Assembly (NCBI GenBank): GCA_900318835.1
Contig: ONLW01000010.1
Span: forward strand, 1-64,000
Origin: an uncultured Bacteroidales bacterium
GTDB lineage: Bacteria > Bacteroidota > Bacteroidia > Bacteroidales > P3
Direction of reading: 5' to 3'
DNA: 64,000 bases
Positions 25,033 through 32,931 of the stretch are shown here, in pieces (position 1 is the stretch's first letter; each line of letters opens with the position of its first letter). A program made the translations under genes and the position numbers. The notes beneath the pieces were generated by a model. It searched no databases and was not told the origin of the DNA. It was given only the letters and a program-made list of their open reading frames with translations.

Positions 25033-26792
25033 TTCAGTAATTCTTCGGGTTTAACAATGGTGATGATTTTCTTGCCGTTGGGCGTGGTGTCGGCCTGCGG
25101 GCAGGCGAAGAGGTCCGCCACCAGTTGTTGCATCTCTTCCTGGCTCAATGTTTTGCCGGGTTTGATGGCCATTTGGCGCGCCAGCGAGGTGCATAGGCTC
25201 TGGCTACGGTTGTTGAACTTCTGCAGTGTCGAACTCTTGTAGTCTGCCAGCATACGGTCGAAGCACTCTTGCAGTTCGCTTTCCTTAATGTCGGGGGGGG
25301 TGGCGGTGACCACGAAGGTGCACTGCCCCATGGCGTCGATGGCGAAACCATAGTCTTTCAAGTCGGGCAACAGCTCATTGAACATGTCTGCGTCGGCTGC
25401 CGAGAACTGGCAGTTGACAGGGAAGAGCAGCGTCTGCGATTGTTTGATTGCTTGATTGTTTGATTGCTTGAGTTGGTCGAACAAAATGCGCTCGTGGGCA
25501 CGTTGCTGGTCGATGACAGCGAGTCCGGATGTGAGAGGGGTGACGATGTAGTGGTTTTGCACTTGGAGGCAAGTACTCTTGGGAAGTGAAGGGGGGGGGG
25601 TAAGGTCCTTAGTATTCTTAAGGTCGTTAAGGGTTTTAAAGTCTTTAGGGACTTTTTCGAGGTGGAGGTGAGTCTGGGAGGGGGTGGAGCTGAACGGATT
25701 ATAATTGGGGTTGTAGCTAATTTGGGGCATCGGCGGCACGTAGCCTTTGGGTGCCGGTGGTATGTTGAACTCCGCAGGCGTATTGAATTCCAGCTCTGTG
25801 GCCAGCGTGAACTGACCCAAAGCTTTCTTCACAGCCGACCGCAGGATGGCGAACATCGCATGCTCATCGACGAACTTTACCTCGGTCTTCGTCGGGTGAA
25901 TGTTGATGTCGATGCGCGACGGATCCACCTGCAGGCCGATGAAGTAGCTGGGGTAGCAGTGGTCGCCCAGCATGCCTTCATAAGCGCGTTCAACGGCGGC
26001 GCTCAGGGCAGGATGCTTGATGAAGCGGCCGTTGACAAAGAGATATTGCTCGCCACGTGTCTTGCGCGCATATTCAGGTTTGCCCACGAAACCTTTAATC
26101 TTCAGCAGATCGGTCTCCTCCTCCACACTGTAGAAGCGTTCCTTGTAGGTGTTGCTGTAGAGCTGGCTGATGCGCTGTAGCATGCTACCGGCCTTGAGGT
26201 CGTAGAGCAGCTTGCCGTTGCTTGTCAGGGTGAAGCCCAAGTCGTAGTGTATCAATGTCACACGGCGGAAAACTTCTTCTATATGCGAGAGCTCGACACT
26301 GTCTTTTTTCAGGAAATTGCGGCGGGCGGGAACATTGTAGAATAGGTTCTTCATGGCCATCGAGGTGCCCGGCGGGCAGGCCGTGGGCTGCTGGCTGACA
26401 ATCTGCGAGCCTTCGATGATTACCTGTGTGCCCAACTCGTTGTCGTGCAGCCGTGTGCGAAGCTCCACTTGCGAGATGGCTGCTATCGAGGCCAGTGCCT
26501 CGCCGCGGAAGCCCATGGTACGGATGGCGAAGAGGTCGTTCGACTGGTGTATCTTGCTTGTGGCATGGCGCTCGAAGCAGAGGCGTGCGTCGCTGTCGCT
26601 CATGCCGCAGCCGTTGTCTATCACCTGTATCAGTGTGCGTCCGGCGTCCTTCACCACCAGATCTATCTGTGTGGCACCGGCGTCCATGGCGTTTTCCAGC
26701 AACTCTTTGACGGCGCTGGCGGGACGGTCCACCACCTCGCCGGCCGCTATCTGGTTGGCCACACTGTCAGGCAATATGTTGATTAGGTCCAT
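25029..26792 (-). CDS. mutL: DNA mismatch repair protein MutL
   Basis: The 587-residue protein has an N-terminal GHKL ATPase: ELLENAMDAGATQI with the catalytic Glu, DNGCGM and TMGFRGEALASIAAIS. A transducer domain extends to about residue 330, a disordered linker follows (about 335-400), and then the C-terminal dimerisation domain. In that domain the usual DQHAxxE endonuclease motif reads DQQRAHERILFDQ, with His replaced by Gln. The gene carries three short repeats: ten C (coding strand) near codon 398, four 8-bp units at codons 442-452, and eight C near codon 498. The reading frame is intact here. Confidence 0.97.
   Translation of the reverse strand: MDLINILPDSVANQIAAGEVVDRPASAVKELLENAMDAGATQIDLVVKDAGRTLIQVIDNGCGMSDSDARLCFERHATSKIHQSNDLFAIRTMGFRGEALASIAAISQVELRTRLHDNELGTQVIIEGSQIVSQQPTACPPGTSMAMKNLFYNVPARRNFLKKDSVELSHIEEVFRRVTLIHYDLGFTLTSNGKLLYDLKAGSMLQRISQLYSNTYKERFYSVEEETDLLKIKGFVGKPEYARKTRGEQYLFVNGRFIKHPALSAAVERAYEGMLGDHCYPSYFIGLQVDPSRIDINIHPTKTEVKFVDEHAMFAILRSAVKKALGQFTLATELEFNTPAEFNIPPAPKGYVPPMPQISYNPNYNPFSSTPSQTHLHLEKVPKDFKTLNDLKNTKDLTPPPSLPKSTCLQVQNHYIVTPLTSGLAVIDQQRAHERILFDQLKQSNNQAIKQSQTLLFPVNCQFSAADADMFNELLPDLKDYGFAIDAMGQCTFVVTATPPDIKESELQECFDRMLADYKSSTLQKFNNRSQSLCTSLARQMAIKPGKTLSQEEMQQLVADLFACPQADTTPNGKKIITIVKPEELLK
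25438..25469. repeat. Four tandem 8-bp units inside mutL
   Basis: GATTGTTT and GATTGCTT alternate twice (a 16-bp unit present twice). Gain or loss of one 8-bp unit would shift the mutL frame. The tract encodes the loop KQSNNQAIKQ within the C-terminal domain. Confidence 0.9.
25591..25600. repeat. Homopolymer of ten G (C in mutL)
   Basis: This run of ten identical bases encodes Thr-Pro-Pro-Pro in the MutL linker, in the length range where slippage is usually frequent. A second run of eight lies at 25293-25300 in the same gene. Confidence 0.92.
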
Positions 26793-26810
26793 TGGCTAGT
26801 TTTATGCAAG

Positions 26811-28259
26811 TTATTTTGGCTGTTTGGTGAGCGAAATTTCGGCTTTGCGTTTCTCATAGTCTTCAAGGAAGCGCAGCAACCCCTTGATGGGAAGCACTTT
26901 GTTCATGATGATGTCGCGTTTTTCGTTGAGTATGATCATGGTCGGGGCCCCATGGACATTGTAGGCTTCCTGATAGTCGATGTTGACGTTAGGTCCGCCC
27001 ACGTTGATCCATTTGAAGTTGTGCTTCTTGACGTAATTCTTCCATTTCGGCACATCGCTCTCATAGCCTACGGCATACACCTCAAATGGGCGGTAAGGAG
27101 CCGTCAGCAACGAGTCGTAGAGAACCTTCAGTTCCTCGCTCTGCTCCTGGCAGTGGTGGCAGTCGGGGTCCCAGAACCACAGAATGACATATTTCTGCGG
27201 GAAGCGGTGGCTGCTGATCCAGTCGTTGGGATTGGCGCTTTGGTTGGTGTCGGCCATCCACAGCTCCTGGCCGTGGGCACCGATGATGCTCTGTTTGATG
27301 CGGTTATAGTTGAGCTTCATGTTGTAGAGCGTGCCCTCAGTGGCCCATGGACAGCGCCCTTTCAGGTAGTATTCGCTGGCCAGGTGGCACCACACGGCAT
27401 CCCACCCAATGTTGCGCGTCGAGCGCCAGTAGCGCGGCTCGATGTGGTCGAACACATAGCGCAGCAGTTCGGTGTTGTCGCCGATGAGGGCGGCCAGGTG
27501 GTCGATTTCCTTGATGATGGTGTCGCTGTCGGCGTGATACATGATGCCGTAGAAAAAGTAGTTCATTTTGCTGAAGAGGTTGGGAGTGTAGAGCATCTCT
27601 TCCATCTTCAGCGGCATCTCGCCACTGAAGAAGTTGTCCCAGTAGTGGGTACGGAAATAGAGCGCCTTGTTTTCCACCTCTTCGGGTACTTCGCTGTCGT
27701 CAAAGAAGTTCACTAGGTCGAAAAACACCTGGCTCTTCTTCGGGTGACGCACTTTGTCTTCATAGGCTTTCATCTCGTCAATCAGTGCCTGCTCATCCTT
27801 TTCGGCCTGCTCCTTAGTGGCGTCGTCCTTCTTGCGTTTGCCGATGTCCTGCATCCGCTGCTTGGCTTCATTTATCTTGGCAAGGTAGCTGAACATGCGA
27901 CTGTTGGCCTCGCTGCCCTTCACCTTTACCTTTGAGGGCGTCAGGGAGGCGTCGCCTGTGATGGTGAACGTGCGGCTGTCGTCGATGGCGAAGTCACCGA
28001 TGGCTTTCCCCTTGTCTTGGTGCACCAGGGCGTAGATGTTTCTATTCCAGTTTTTTTTGCCCTTGAAGACATAGCTGCCGTCCTTTTGGACGCGGGCAGA
28101 ATCCACCACCTGCAACTGGTCGCGGAAATGACGGGCGATGTACAACACGCTGTCGCTCACCCCCTCAAGTTTGAATTCTATCTTGTATTGCTGGGCACAC
28201 ACAACAGAACTCGTCAACCCCATCAGACTCATTAAACCCAACGCAAATATTTTTTTCAT
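26811..28259 (-). CDS. TlpA-like thioredoxin-fold protein with N-terminal DUF4369-type domain
   Basis: The 482-residue protein begins with a signal peptide (MKKIFALGLMSLMGLTSSVVCAQ). A beta-rich domain of about 100 residues resembles DUF4369, and a long helical DUF5106-like region follows (130-340). The C-terminal thioredoxin domain has CHHC at residues 367-370 and the cis-Pro loop GAPTMIIL. It probably reduces or isomerises disulfides in the periplasm. It lies 18 bases upstream of mutL and may be the first gene of that minus-strand run. Confidence 0.88.
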   Translation of the reverse strand: MKKIFALGLMSLMGLTSSVVCAQQYKIEFKLEGVSDSVLYIARHFRDQLQVVDSARVQKDGSYVFKGKKNWNRNIYALVHQDKGKAIGDFAIDDSRTFTITGDASLTPSKVKVKGSEANSRMFSYLAKINEAKQRMQDIGKRKKDDATKEQAEKDEQALIDEMKAYEDKVRHPKKSQVFFDLVNFFDDSEVPEEVENKALYFRTHYWDNFFSGEMPLKMEEMLYTPNLFSKMNYFFYGIMYHADSDTIIKEIDHLAALIGDNTELLRYVFDHIEPRYWRSTRNIGWDAVWCHLASEYYLKGRCPWATEGTLYNMKLNYNRIKQSIIGAHGQELWMADTNQSANPNDWISSHRFPQKYVILWFWDPDCHHCQEQSEELKVLYDSLLTAPYRPFEVYAVGYESDVPKWKNYVKKHNFKWINVGGPNVNIDYQEAYNVHGAPTMIILNEKRDIIMNKVLPIKGLLRFLEDYEKRKAEISLTKQPK

Positions 28260-28450
28260 ATTTTTATTAAATTAAAATCTAAATAACGTACCCCTCCTGC
28301 AATTATTGTGTCCGCTCTCAAAAAAACTTCCGTTTTCTCTCCCCGAAAATTGTTGATAACTTTTTTCAAAGTGTCCCTAGAAATGCATAACTCTCTGTAT
28401 TAATGGCAATAAGGGGAGTTGGTGCTATCTAACTGCCATATTCTTAGTAC

Positions 28451-28535
28451 CTTCTCCTTACCAACTCCTACCCAAAAACCTACCAACTCCTACCATCGTA
28501 GGTGATGATAGGGGTTTCGTGGGGTGTTGATAACT
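28451..28535. repeat. 11-bp-phased palindromic repeat, copy 4 (degenerate)
   Basis: The centre is CCATCG, so it is imperfect. Left units are CCTTACCAACT, CCTACCCAAAA and ACCTACCAACT; right units include GTAGGTGATGA and TGGGGTGTTGA. It lies between the 5' end of the TlpA-like gene and the 3' end of the next barrel gene. The remainder of 28260-28450 holds nothing I recognise. Confidence 0.7.
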
Positions 28536-28543
28536 CAAAAAAA

Positions 28544-29752
28544 TTAGAGATTCAGATAGGCCGAGAGGAGGAGTGTCATGTTGTCCTTGCGGTCGGTGAA
28601 ATGATAGGAGGCCGATTCGGGGGTGAGGCGGTAGGCGACACCGAGTCCCCAGGAGATTTGGCCCCACACCACCAGACCGTCGATACCGGCGCCCACCTCG
28701 GCAAAGCCCTTGTCGGGCGCTTGGTAGTGGGAATCTGACGTTTTGCCCCAAGCCGCGTTGCAGAGTACGAAGGGGCGTGGTGAGGATCCGATGGCAATCA
28801 TGCTGTTATAGAAACTGAAGAGGGGATCGGTGGTGGTGAGTTTCATGGTAACCAGGGCGAAGATGCTGGTTGTGAACTCGTTCTGTCGGGCAGTGAGGAG
28901 CGCGTGGTTGAGGAACAGAGGACTTGACCAACTGCCTCCAAGGTCGAACATACGACTGTAAGGAACCCGCTCCGAGCCTTCGACGATGCCGCCCTGTCCG
29001 AAGAGCTGTAGCTCGAGGAACGACAGGTGGTGGGTGCGCTTGTATTGTACCAAGGTGCGTAGGAAGGCTTCGGCTGTGCCGCTGTTGCCCGTGCTGTAGG
29101 TGCCGAGGGTCACTCGTCCGCTCCATCCCGAGGTGTGCTCAATAGTGAACTGGAGTTCGGCAAAGTTATAGGTTGTCAGTTCATTGTATTCGTCATTGGT
29201 GGGGTAGAAAATGTTCCCGAGGCTGTCGTAGAGCGGCCGCTCATGCGAGAGGTGCAGCTCGAAACTTTCAATGAGTCGTTGGGCGGGTCTGTTGGAAAAA
29301 CCGAAAGCGAGGTGCCATTTGTCGCTGAAAAGCCGTGTCATGATGCTGGCGGGAGCCTGGAGGATGTTGAGGGCAGGGGAGGAAAGGACGCGCGAGGCGG
29401 CGGCCGACAAGTCGTGTGAGAACTCCATGTAGGTGTGAATCTGCCGTTTGGAGCGCCATTGCAGGTCGGCTTTTACGCCCCATTTCCACCGCTGGTCGGC
29501 ATATCCGTAGGCACCATATCCGCCCAGCGACAGCATCTTGAACATGTGCTGTTGGGCAGTGGTATCGAAATTGATGTCGTATTGCAAACCTGCGCCCCAG
29601 CGTGACTTCTCGTACTGGTTGTAGTCGAAGACGCGGTCGGGGTCGAGCCACAACTGGTTTTTCGTCCCTTCCGGCAGCAGGGGTATCTGCTGCCCCATTG
29701 CGCTCATAGGCAACGCAATAAACGCCATCGCTATCAAAAAGTACTTTCTCAT
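28544..29752 (-). CDS. Outer-membrane barrel protein, unknown function
   Basis: The 402-residue protein has a signal peptide (MRKYFLIAMAFIALPMSAMGQ) and a mature part full of alternating strands with aromatic girdles (WGAGLQYDINF, WGVKADLQW, ISWGLGVAYRL), ending LLLSAYLNL. It is consistent with a barrel of about 14-16 strands. No family is recognised with confidence. It is transcribed alone, divergently from glyA. Confidence 0.78.
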   Translation of the reverse strand: MRKYFLIAMAFIALPMSAMGQQIPLLPEGTKNQLWLDPDRVFDYNQYEKSRWGAGLQYDINFDTTAQQHMFKMLSLGGYGAYGYADQRWKWGVKADLQWRSKRQIHTYMEFSHDLSAAASRVLSSPALNILQAPASIMTRLFSDKWHLAFGFSNRPAQRLIESFELHLSHERPLYDSLGNIFYPTNDEYNELTTYNFAELQFTIEHTSGWSGRVTLGTYSTGNSGTAEAFLRTLVQYKRTHHLSFLELQLFGQGGIVEGSERVPYSRMFDLGGSWSSPLFLNHALLTARQNEFTTSIFALVTMKLTTTDPLFSFYNSMIAIGSSPRPFVLCNAAWGKTSDSHYQAPDKGFAEVGAGIDGLVVWGQISWGLGVAYRLTPESASYHFTDRKDNMTLLLSAYLNL

Positions 29753-29760
29753 AACGGATG

Positions 29761-29768
29761 CAAATTTA
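29761..29768 (-). promoter_or_regulatory. Promoter -7 box of the barrel gene
   Basis: The minus-strand TAAATTTG box lies 9 bases from the barrel ATG, so the leader would be nearly absent. No good -33 element is visible. It is interleaved with the divergent glyA promoter. Confidence 0.45.
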
Positions 29769-29776
29769 CACTTTTT

Positions 29777-29808
29777 TTTCCAAAAATTAAATATAATGCG
29801 TATATTTG
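29777..29808 (+). promoter_or_regulatory. Bacteroidales promoter of glyA
   Basis: TTTC (29777-29780), a 20-base spacer and TATATTTG (29801-29808) lie about 42 bases upstream of the glyA ATG. Confidence 0.78.
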
Positions 29809-29849
29809 CAAAATATTATTTGTTCATTATTATTAAATAACATACACAA

Positions 29850-31130
29850 ATGCAGAGAGATAACGAGATTTTTGGCCTCATTCAGAAAGAGCGTGAGCGC
29901 CAGACCAAGGGCATCGAACTGATTGCCTCTGAAAACTTTGTCAGCGACCAGGTGATGGAAGCCATGGGTTCCGTCATGACCAACAAATATGCCGAAGGTT
30001 ACCCCGGCAAGCGCTACTACGGCGGCTGCCAGGTGGTGGACCAGAGTGAGACCATCGCCATCGAGCGTGCCAAGAAACTCTACGGTGCTTGCTGGGCCAA
30101 CGTGCAGCCCCACAGCGGCGCACAGGCCAACATGGCCGTCTTCCTGGCCTGCCTCAACAGCGGCGACACCTTTATGGGCATGGACCTCAACCACGGCGGT
30201 CACCTCTCGCACGGCAGCCCCGTCAACTTCAGCGGTATCAACTACAAGGTGGTTGGCTACCAGGTGAAGGAAGAGACCGGCACCGTTGACTACGAGGACA
30301 TGGAGAAGAAAGCCCTCGAATTCCGTCCGAAACTCATCATCGGCGGCGGCAGCGCCTACAGCCGTGACTGGGATTGGGCCCGCATGCGTGAGATTGCCGA
30401 CCGCATCGGCGCCATCCTCATGGGCGACATCAGCCACCCCAGCGGCATGATTGCCAAGGGCTACCTGAACAACGCCGTCAAGTATTGCCACATCGTCACT
30501 ACCACCACCCACAAGACCCTCCGCGGACCTCGCGGCGGTATGATCCTCATGGGTCAGGACTTCGACAACCCCTGGGGCAAGACCACCCCGAAGGGTGAGA
30601 TCAAGAAGATGAGCGCCCTGCTCGACAGCGCCGTGTTCCCCGGCACCCAGGGCGGTCCTCTGGAGCACGTCATCGCCGCCAAGGCCGTCGCCTTCGGCGA
30701 GGCTCTGACCGACAGCTACGACCAGTACATCCAGCAGGTGATGAAGAACGCCAAGGTGATGTGCGAAGCCTTCGTCAACAAGGGCTACAAGGTCATCAGC
30801 GGCGGCACCGACAACCACCTCATGCTCATCGACCTCCGCACCAAGTTCCCCGAGCTCACCGGTAAGGAAGCCGAGAACGCCCTCGTGGCCGCCGACATCA
30901 CCGTCAACAAGAACATGGTGCCCTTCGACAGCCGCAGCGCCTTCAAGACCAGCGGTCTGCGCGTCGGAACTCCCGCCATCACCACCCGTGGCCTGAAGGA
31001 AGGCGACATGCAGGTGATTGTCGACATGATTGACACCGTCCTCTGCAACCCCACCGACGAGGCCGTCCGCGCCAAGATTACCGGCCAGGTCAACGAAATG
31101 ATGCAGAACCGTCCTCTCTTCGCCTGGTAG
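29850..31130 (+). CDS. glyA: Serine hydroxymethyltransferase
   Basis: The 426-residue PLP enzyme interconverts serine and glycine with tetrahydrofolate. The PLP lysine lies in [13 protein letters not shown]. Other signatures are [40 protein letters not shown] and the C-terminal [15 protein letters not shown]. The codons are strongly GC-biased, suggesting high expression. The folate link to gcvH and the cyclo-ligase elsewhere in the window is metabolic only; they are not in one operon. Confidence 0.98.
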   Translation: MQRDNEIFGLIQKERERQTKGIELIASENFVSDQVMEAMGSVMTNKYAEGYPGKRYYGGCQVVDQSETIAIERAKKLYGACWANVQPHSGAQANMAVFLACLNSGDTFMGMDLNHGGHLSHGSPVNFSGINYKVVGYQVKEETGTVDYEDMEKKALEFRPKLIIGGGSAYSRDWDWARMREIADRIGAILMGDISHPSGMIAKGYLNNAVKYCHIVTTTTHKTLRGPRGGMILMGQDFDNPWGKTTPKGEIKKMSALLDSAVFPGTQGGPLEHVIAAKAVAFGEALTDSYDQYIQQVMKNAKVMCEAFVNKGYKVISGGTDNHLMLIDLRTKFPELTGKEAENALVAADITVNKNMVPFDSRSAFKTSGLRVGTPAITTRGLKEGDMQVIVDMIDTVLCNPTDEAVRAKITGQVNEMMQNRPLFAW

Positions 31131-31224
31131 TTTCTTGATTAGTTGAGAGTGGGTAGTGTGTAGTGGGTAGCACTCGTGGTCAAATGCTTCCCTCTATCCA
31201 CTACCCACTATTCATTTTATTATT

Positions 31225-31734
31225 ATGGCTTTAATCAAATCATACAAAGGCCGTTCGCCCCGCTGGGGGAAGGACTGCTATTTCAGCGAGAACGCCACGA
31301 TTGTTGGCGACGTGACGCTGGGCGACCAGTGCTCGGTGTGGTTCAACGCCGTGGTACGTGGCGATGTGGCCCCCATCACCATCGGCGACCGCTCCAACGT
31401 ACAGGATGGCTCCTGTGTTCATGTGACCCACGACACAGGTCCCACGCATATTGGCAGCGATGTCACCATCGGCCATAACGTCACCGTTCACGCCTGCACC
31501 ATCCATGATGGTGCCCTTATCGGCATGGGTGCTACACTGCTCGATGATTGCGAGGTGGGAGAGGGGGCTATTGTGGCCGCTGGAGCTTTGGTGTTGCAGG
31601 GCACCAAGATTCCCCCTCATGAAATCTGGGGTGGCGTTCCTGCCAAATACATCAAACCTACACGCCCTGGACAGACCGACAACGCGGCCCACTACGTGGA
31701 GTATGCCAAAGAATATATGAGGGAAATGCAATAA
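31225..31734 (+). CDS. Gamma-type carbonic anhydrase / hexapeptide-repeat protein
   Basis: The 169-residue left-handed beta-helix protein has repeated I-x-I-G-D type hexapeptides. RGDVAPITIGDRSNVQDG, HVTHDTGPTHIG and IGHNVTVHAC carry the His residues that bind zinc or iron in gamma carbonic anhydrases (YrdA/CaiE-like family). Whether it hydrates CO2 cannot be said from sequence. It lies 94 bases after glyA and just before galE. The gap before it contains an inverted repeat of GTAGTGGGTAG / CCACTACCCAC. Confidence 0.88.
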   Translation: MALIKSYKGRSPRWGKDCYFSENATIVGDVTLGDQCSVWFNAVVRGDVAPITIGDRSNVQDGSCVHVTHDTGPTHIGSDVTIGHNVTVHACTIHDGALIGMGATLLDDCEVGEGAIVAAGALVLQGTKIPPHEIWGGVPAKYIKPTRPGQTDNAAHYVEYAKEYMREMQ

Positions 31735-31772
31735 AATTGACGACTCATCGTTAATGCATAAAATATATAAAT

Positions 31773-32795
31773 ATGAATATTTTGGTTACCGGCGGAGCCG
31801 GGTTCATCGGCTCCCACACATTGATAGAACTCTATCAGGCTGGTCATACCGCCGTGGTAGTGGACAACCTTAGTAACTCCAATCCTGTGGCTCTTCAGCG
31901 TGTGGCCGAGATTATCGGTGTGTCAGAGATACCGTTCTACAAGGTGGATATCCGTGACCGCGAGGGTCTCGAGAAGGTTTTTGCCGCTCATAAACTCGAC
32001 GCCTGTATTCATTTCGCCGGCTTCAAAGCTGTGGGTGAGAGTGTGGAAAAGCCATGGGAGTACTATGAGAACAACATCGGCGGTACCCTTACGCTGGTCG
32101 ACGTGATGCGTAAGCATGCTTGCAAGAACATCATCTTCAGTTCTTCTGCTACCGTCTATGGAGACCCCGTGGAGATACCTATCACCGAGCAGTGCCCCAA
32201 GGGCCAGTGTACCAACCCTTACGGCTGGACCAAGTCAATGCTCGAACAGGTGCTGCTGGACATCCAGAAGGCCGACTCCGAGTGGAATGTAGTTCTGCTG
32301 CGCTATTTCAACCCCGTCGGAGCACACCCTAGTGGCCGCATCGGCGAGAACCCCAACGGCATTCCCAATAACCTAATGCCTTACATCACCCAGGTGGCTG
32401 TGGGCAAACGCAAGGAACTCGGTGTCTTCGGCAACGACTACCCCACACCTGACGGTACCGGCGTCCGCGACTATATCCATGTCTGCGACCTCGCCGCCGC
32501 CCACGTATGCGCTCTACAAGCCATCTGTCGTCACTGTGGCATCGGAATCTATAATATTGGTACAGGGCATGGATACTCTGTTCTCGACATGGTAAAAGCC
32601 TTCATCCGTGTCAATGGCGTCGATGTTCCCTACAGTATCAAGCCCCGTCGCGCCGGCGACATTGCCACCTGCTACTGTAATCCCGCAAAGGCCAAAGCCG
32701 AACTCGGCTGGGAAGCCAAGTACGGTATCGACGACATGGTCCGCGACTCCTGGCATTGGCAAAGCACAAACCCTGACGGTTATCCGGAGAATTGA
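31773..32795 (+). CDS. galE: UDP-glucose 4-epimerase
   Basis: The 340-residue short-chain dehydrogenase-type enzyme has the NAD-binding GGAGFIGSH near residue 7, the catalytic Ser in SSSATVYG, the Tyr-x3-Lys pair in NPYGWTKSMLE, and the substrate-loop NPVGAHPSGRIGENPNGIPNN typical of GalE. It interconverts UDP-glucose and UDP-galactose for surface sugars and galactose use. It lies 38 bases after the carbonic anhydrase gene and is followed by a terminator. Confidence 0.97.
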   Translation: MNILVTGGAGFIGSHTLIELYQAGHTAVVVDNLSNSNPVALQRVAEIIGVSEIPFYKVDIRDREGLEKVFAAHKLDACIHFAGFKAVGESVEKPWEYYENNIGGTLTLVDVMRKHACKNIIFSSSATVYGDPVEIPITEQCPKGQCTNPYGWTKSMLEQVLLDIQKADSEWNVVLLRYFNPVGAHPSGRIGENPNGIPNNLMPYITQVAVGKRKELGVFGNDYPTPDGTGVRDYIHVCDLAAAHVCALQAICRHCGIGIYNIGTGHGYSVLDMVKAFIRVNGVDVPYSIKPRRAGDIATCYCNPAKAKAELGWEAKYGIDDMVRDSWHWQSTNPDGYPEN

Positions 32796-32828
32796 TTAGA
32801 TAGCTCCCTACAGAACGATGAACTGACA

Positions 32829-32855
32829 CGGGGACTGCCAAAATGGCAGTCCCCG
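32829..32855 (+). terminator. Terminator after galE
   Basis: The stem CGGGGACTGCC / GGCAGTCCCCG with a 5-base loop lies 34 bases after the galE stop and is followed by CTCTTT. Confidence 0.82.
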
Positions 32856-32874
32856 CTCTTTGGTATAGTTATTG

Positions 32875-32900
32875 CCTAGGAGATCCTAGGACATCCTAGA
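32875..32900 (+). promoter_or_regulatory. Triple CCTAG(G/A) motif upstream of clpB, 10-bp spaced
   Basis: CCTAGG at 32875 and 32885 and CCTAGA at 32895 recur at exact 10-bp intervals, one helical turn, ending 32 bases before the clpB ATG. No TAnnTTTG box is visible here, so this may be an operator or an alternative promoter element. There is no CIRCE element. Confidence 0.4.
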
Positions 32901-32931
32901 AAAAAAAGACAAAATTAAAAACCAAATAACT

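Noticed and set aside
26445-26786. Plus-strand open frame opposite the mutL start
   Set aside because: The GHKL ATPase motifs of MutL on the minus strand explain the region fully.
29787-30818. A 343-codon open frame opposite glyA
   Set aside because: Mirror of a strongly biased glyA; composition is Val/Gly/Ala/His-rich and shows no domain, promoter or ribosome site.
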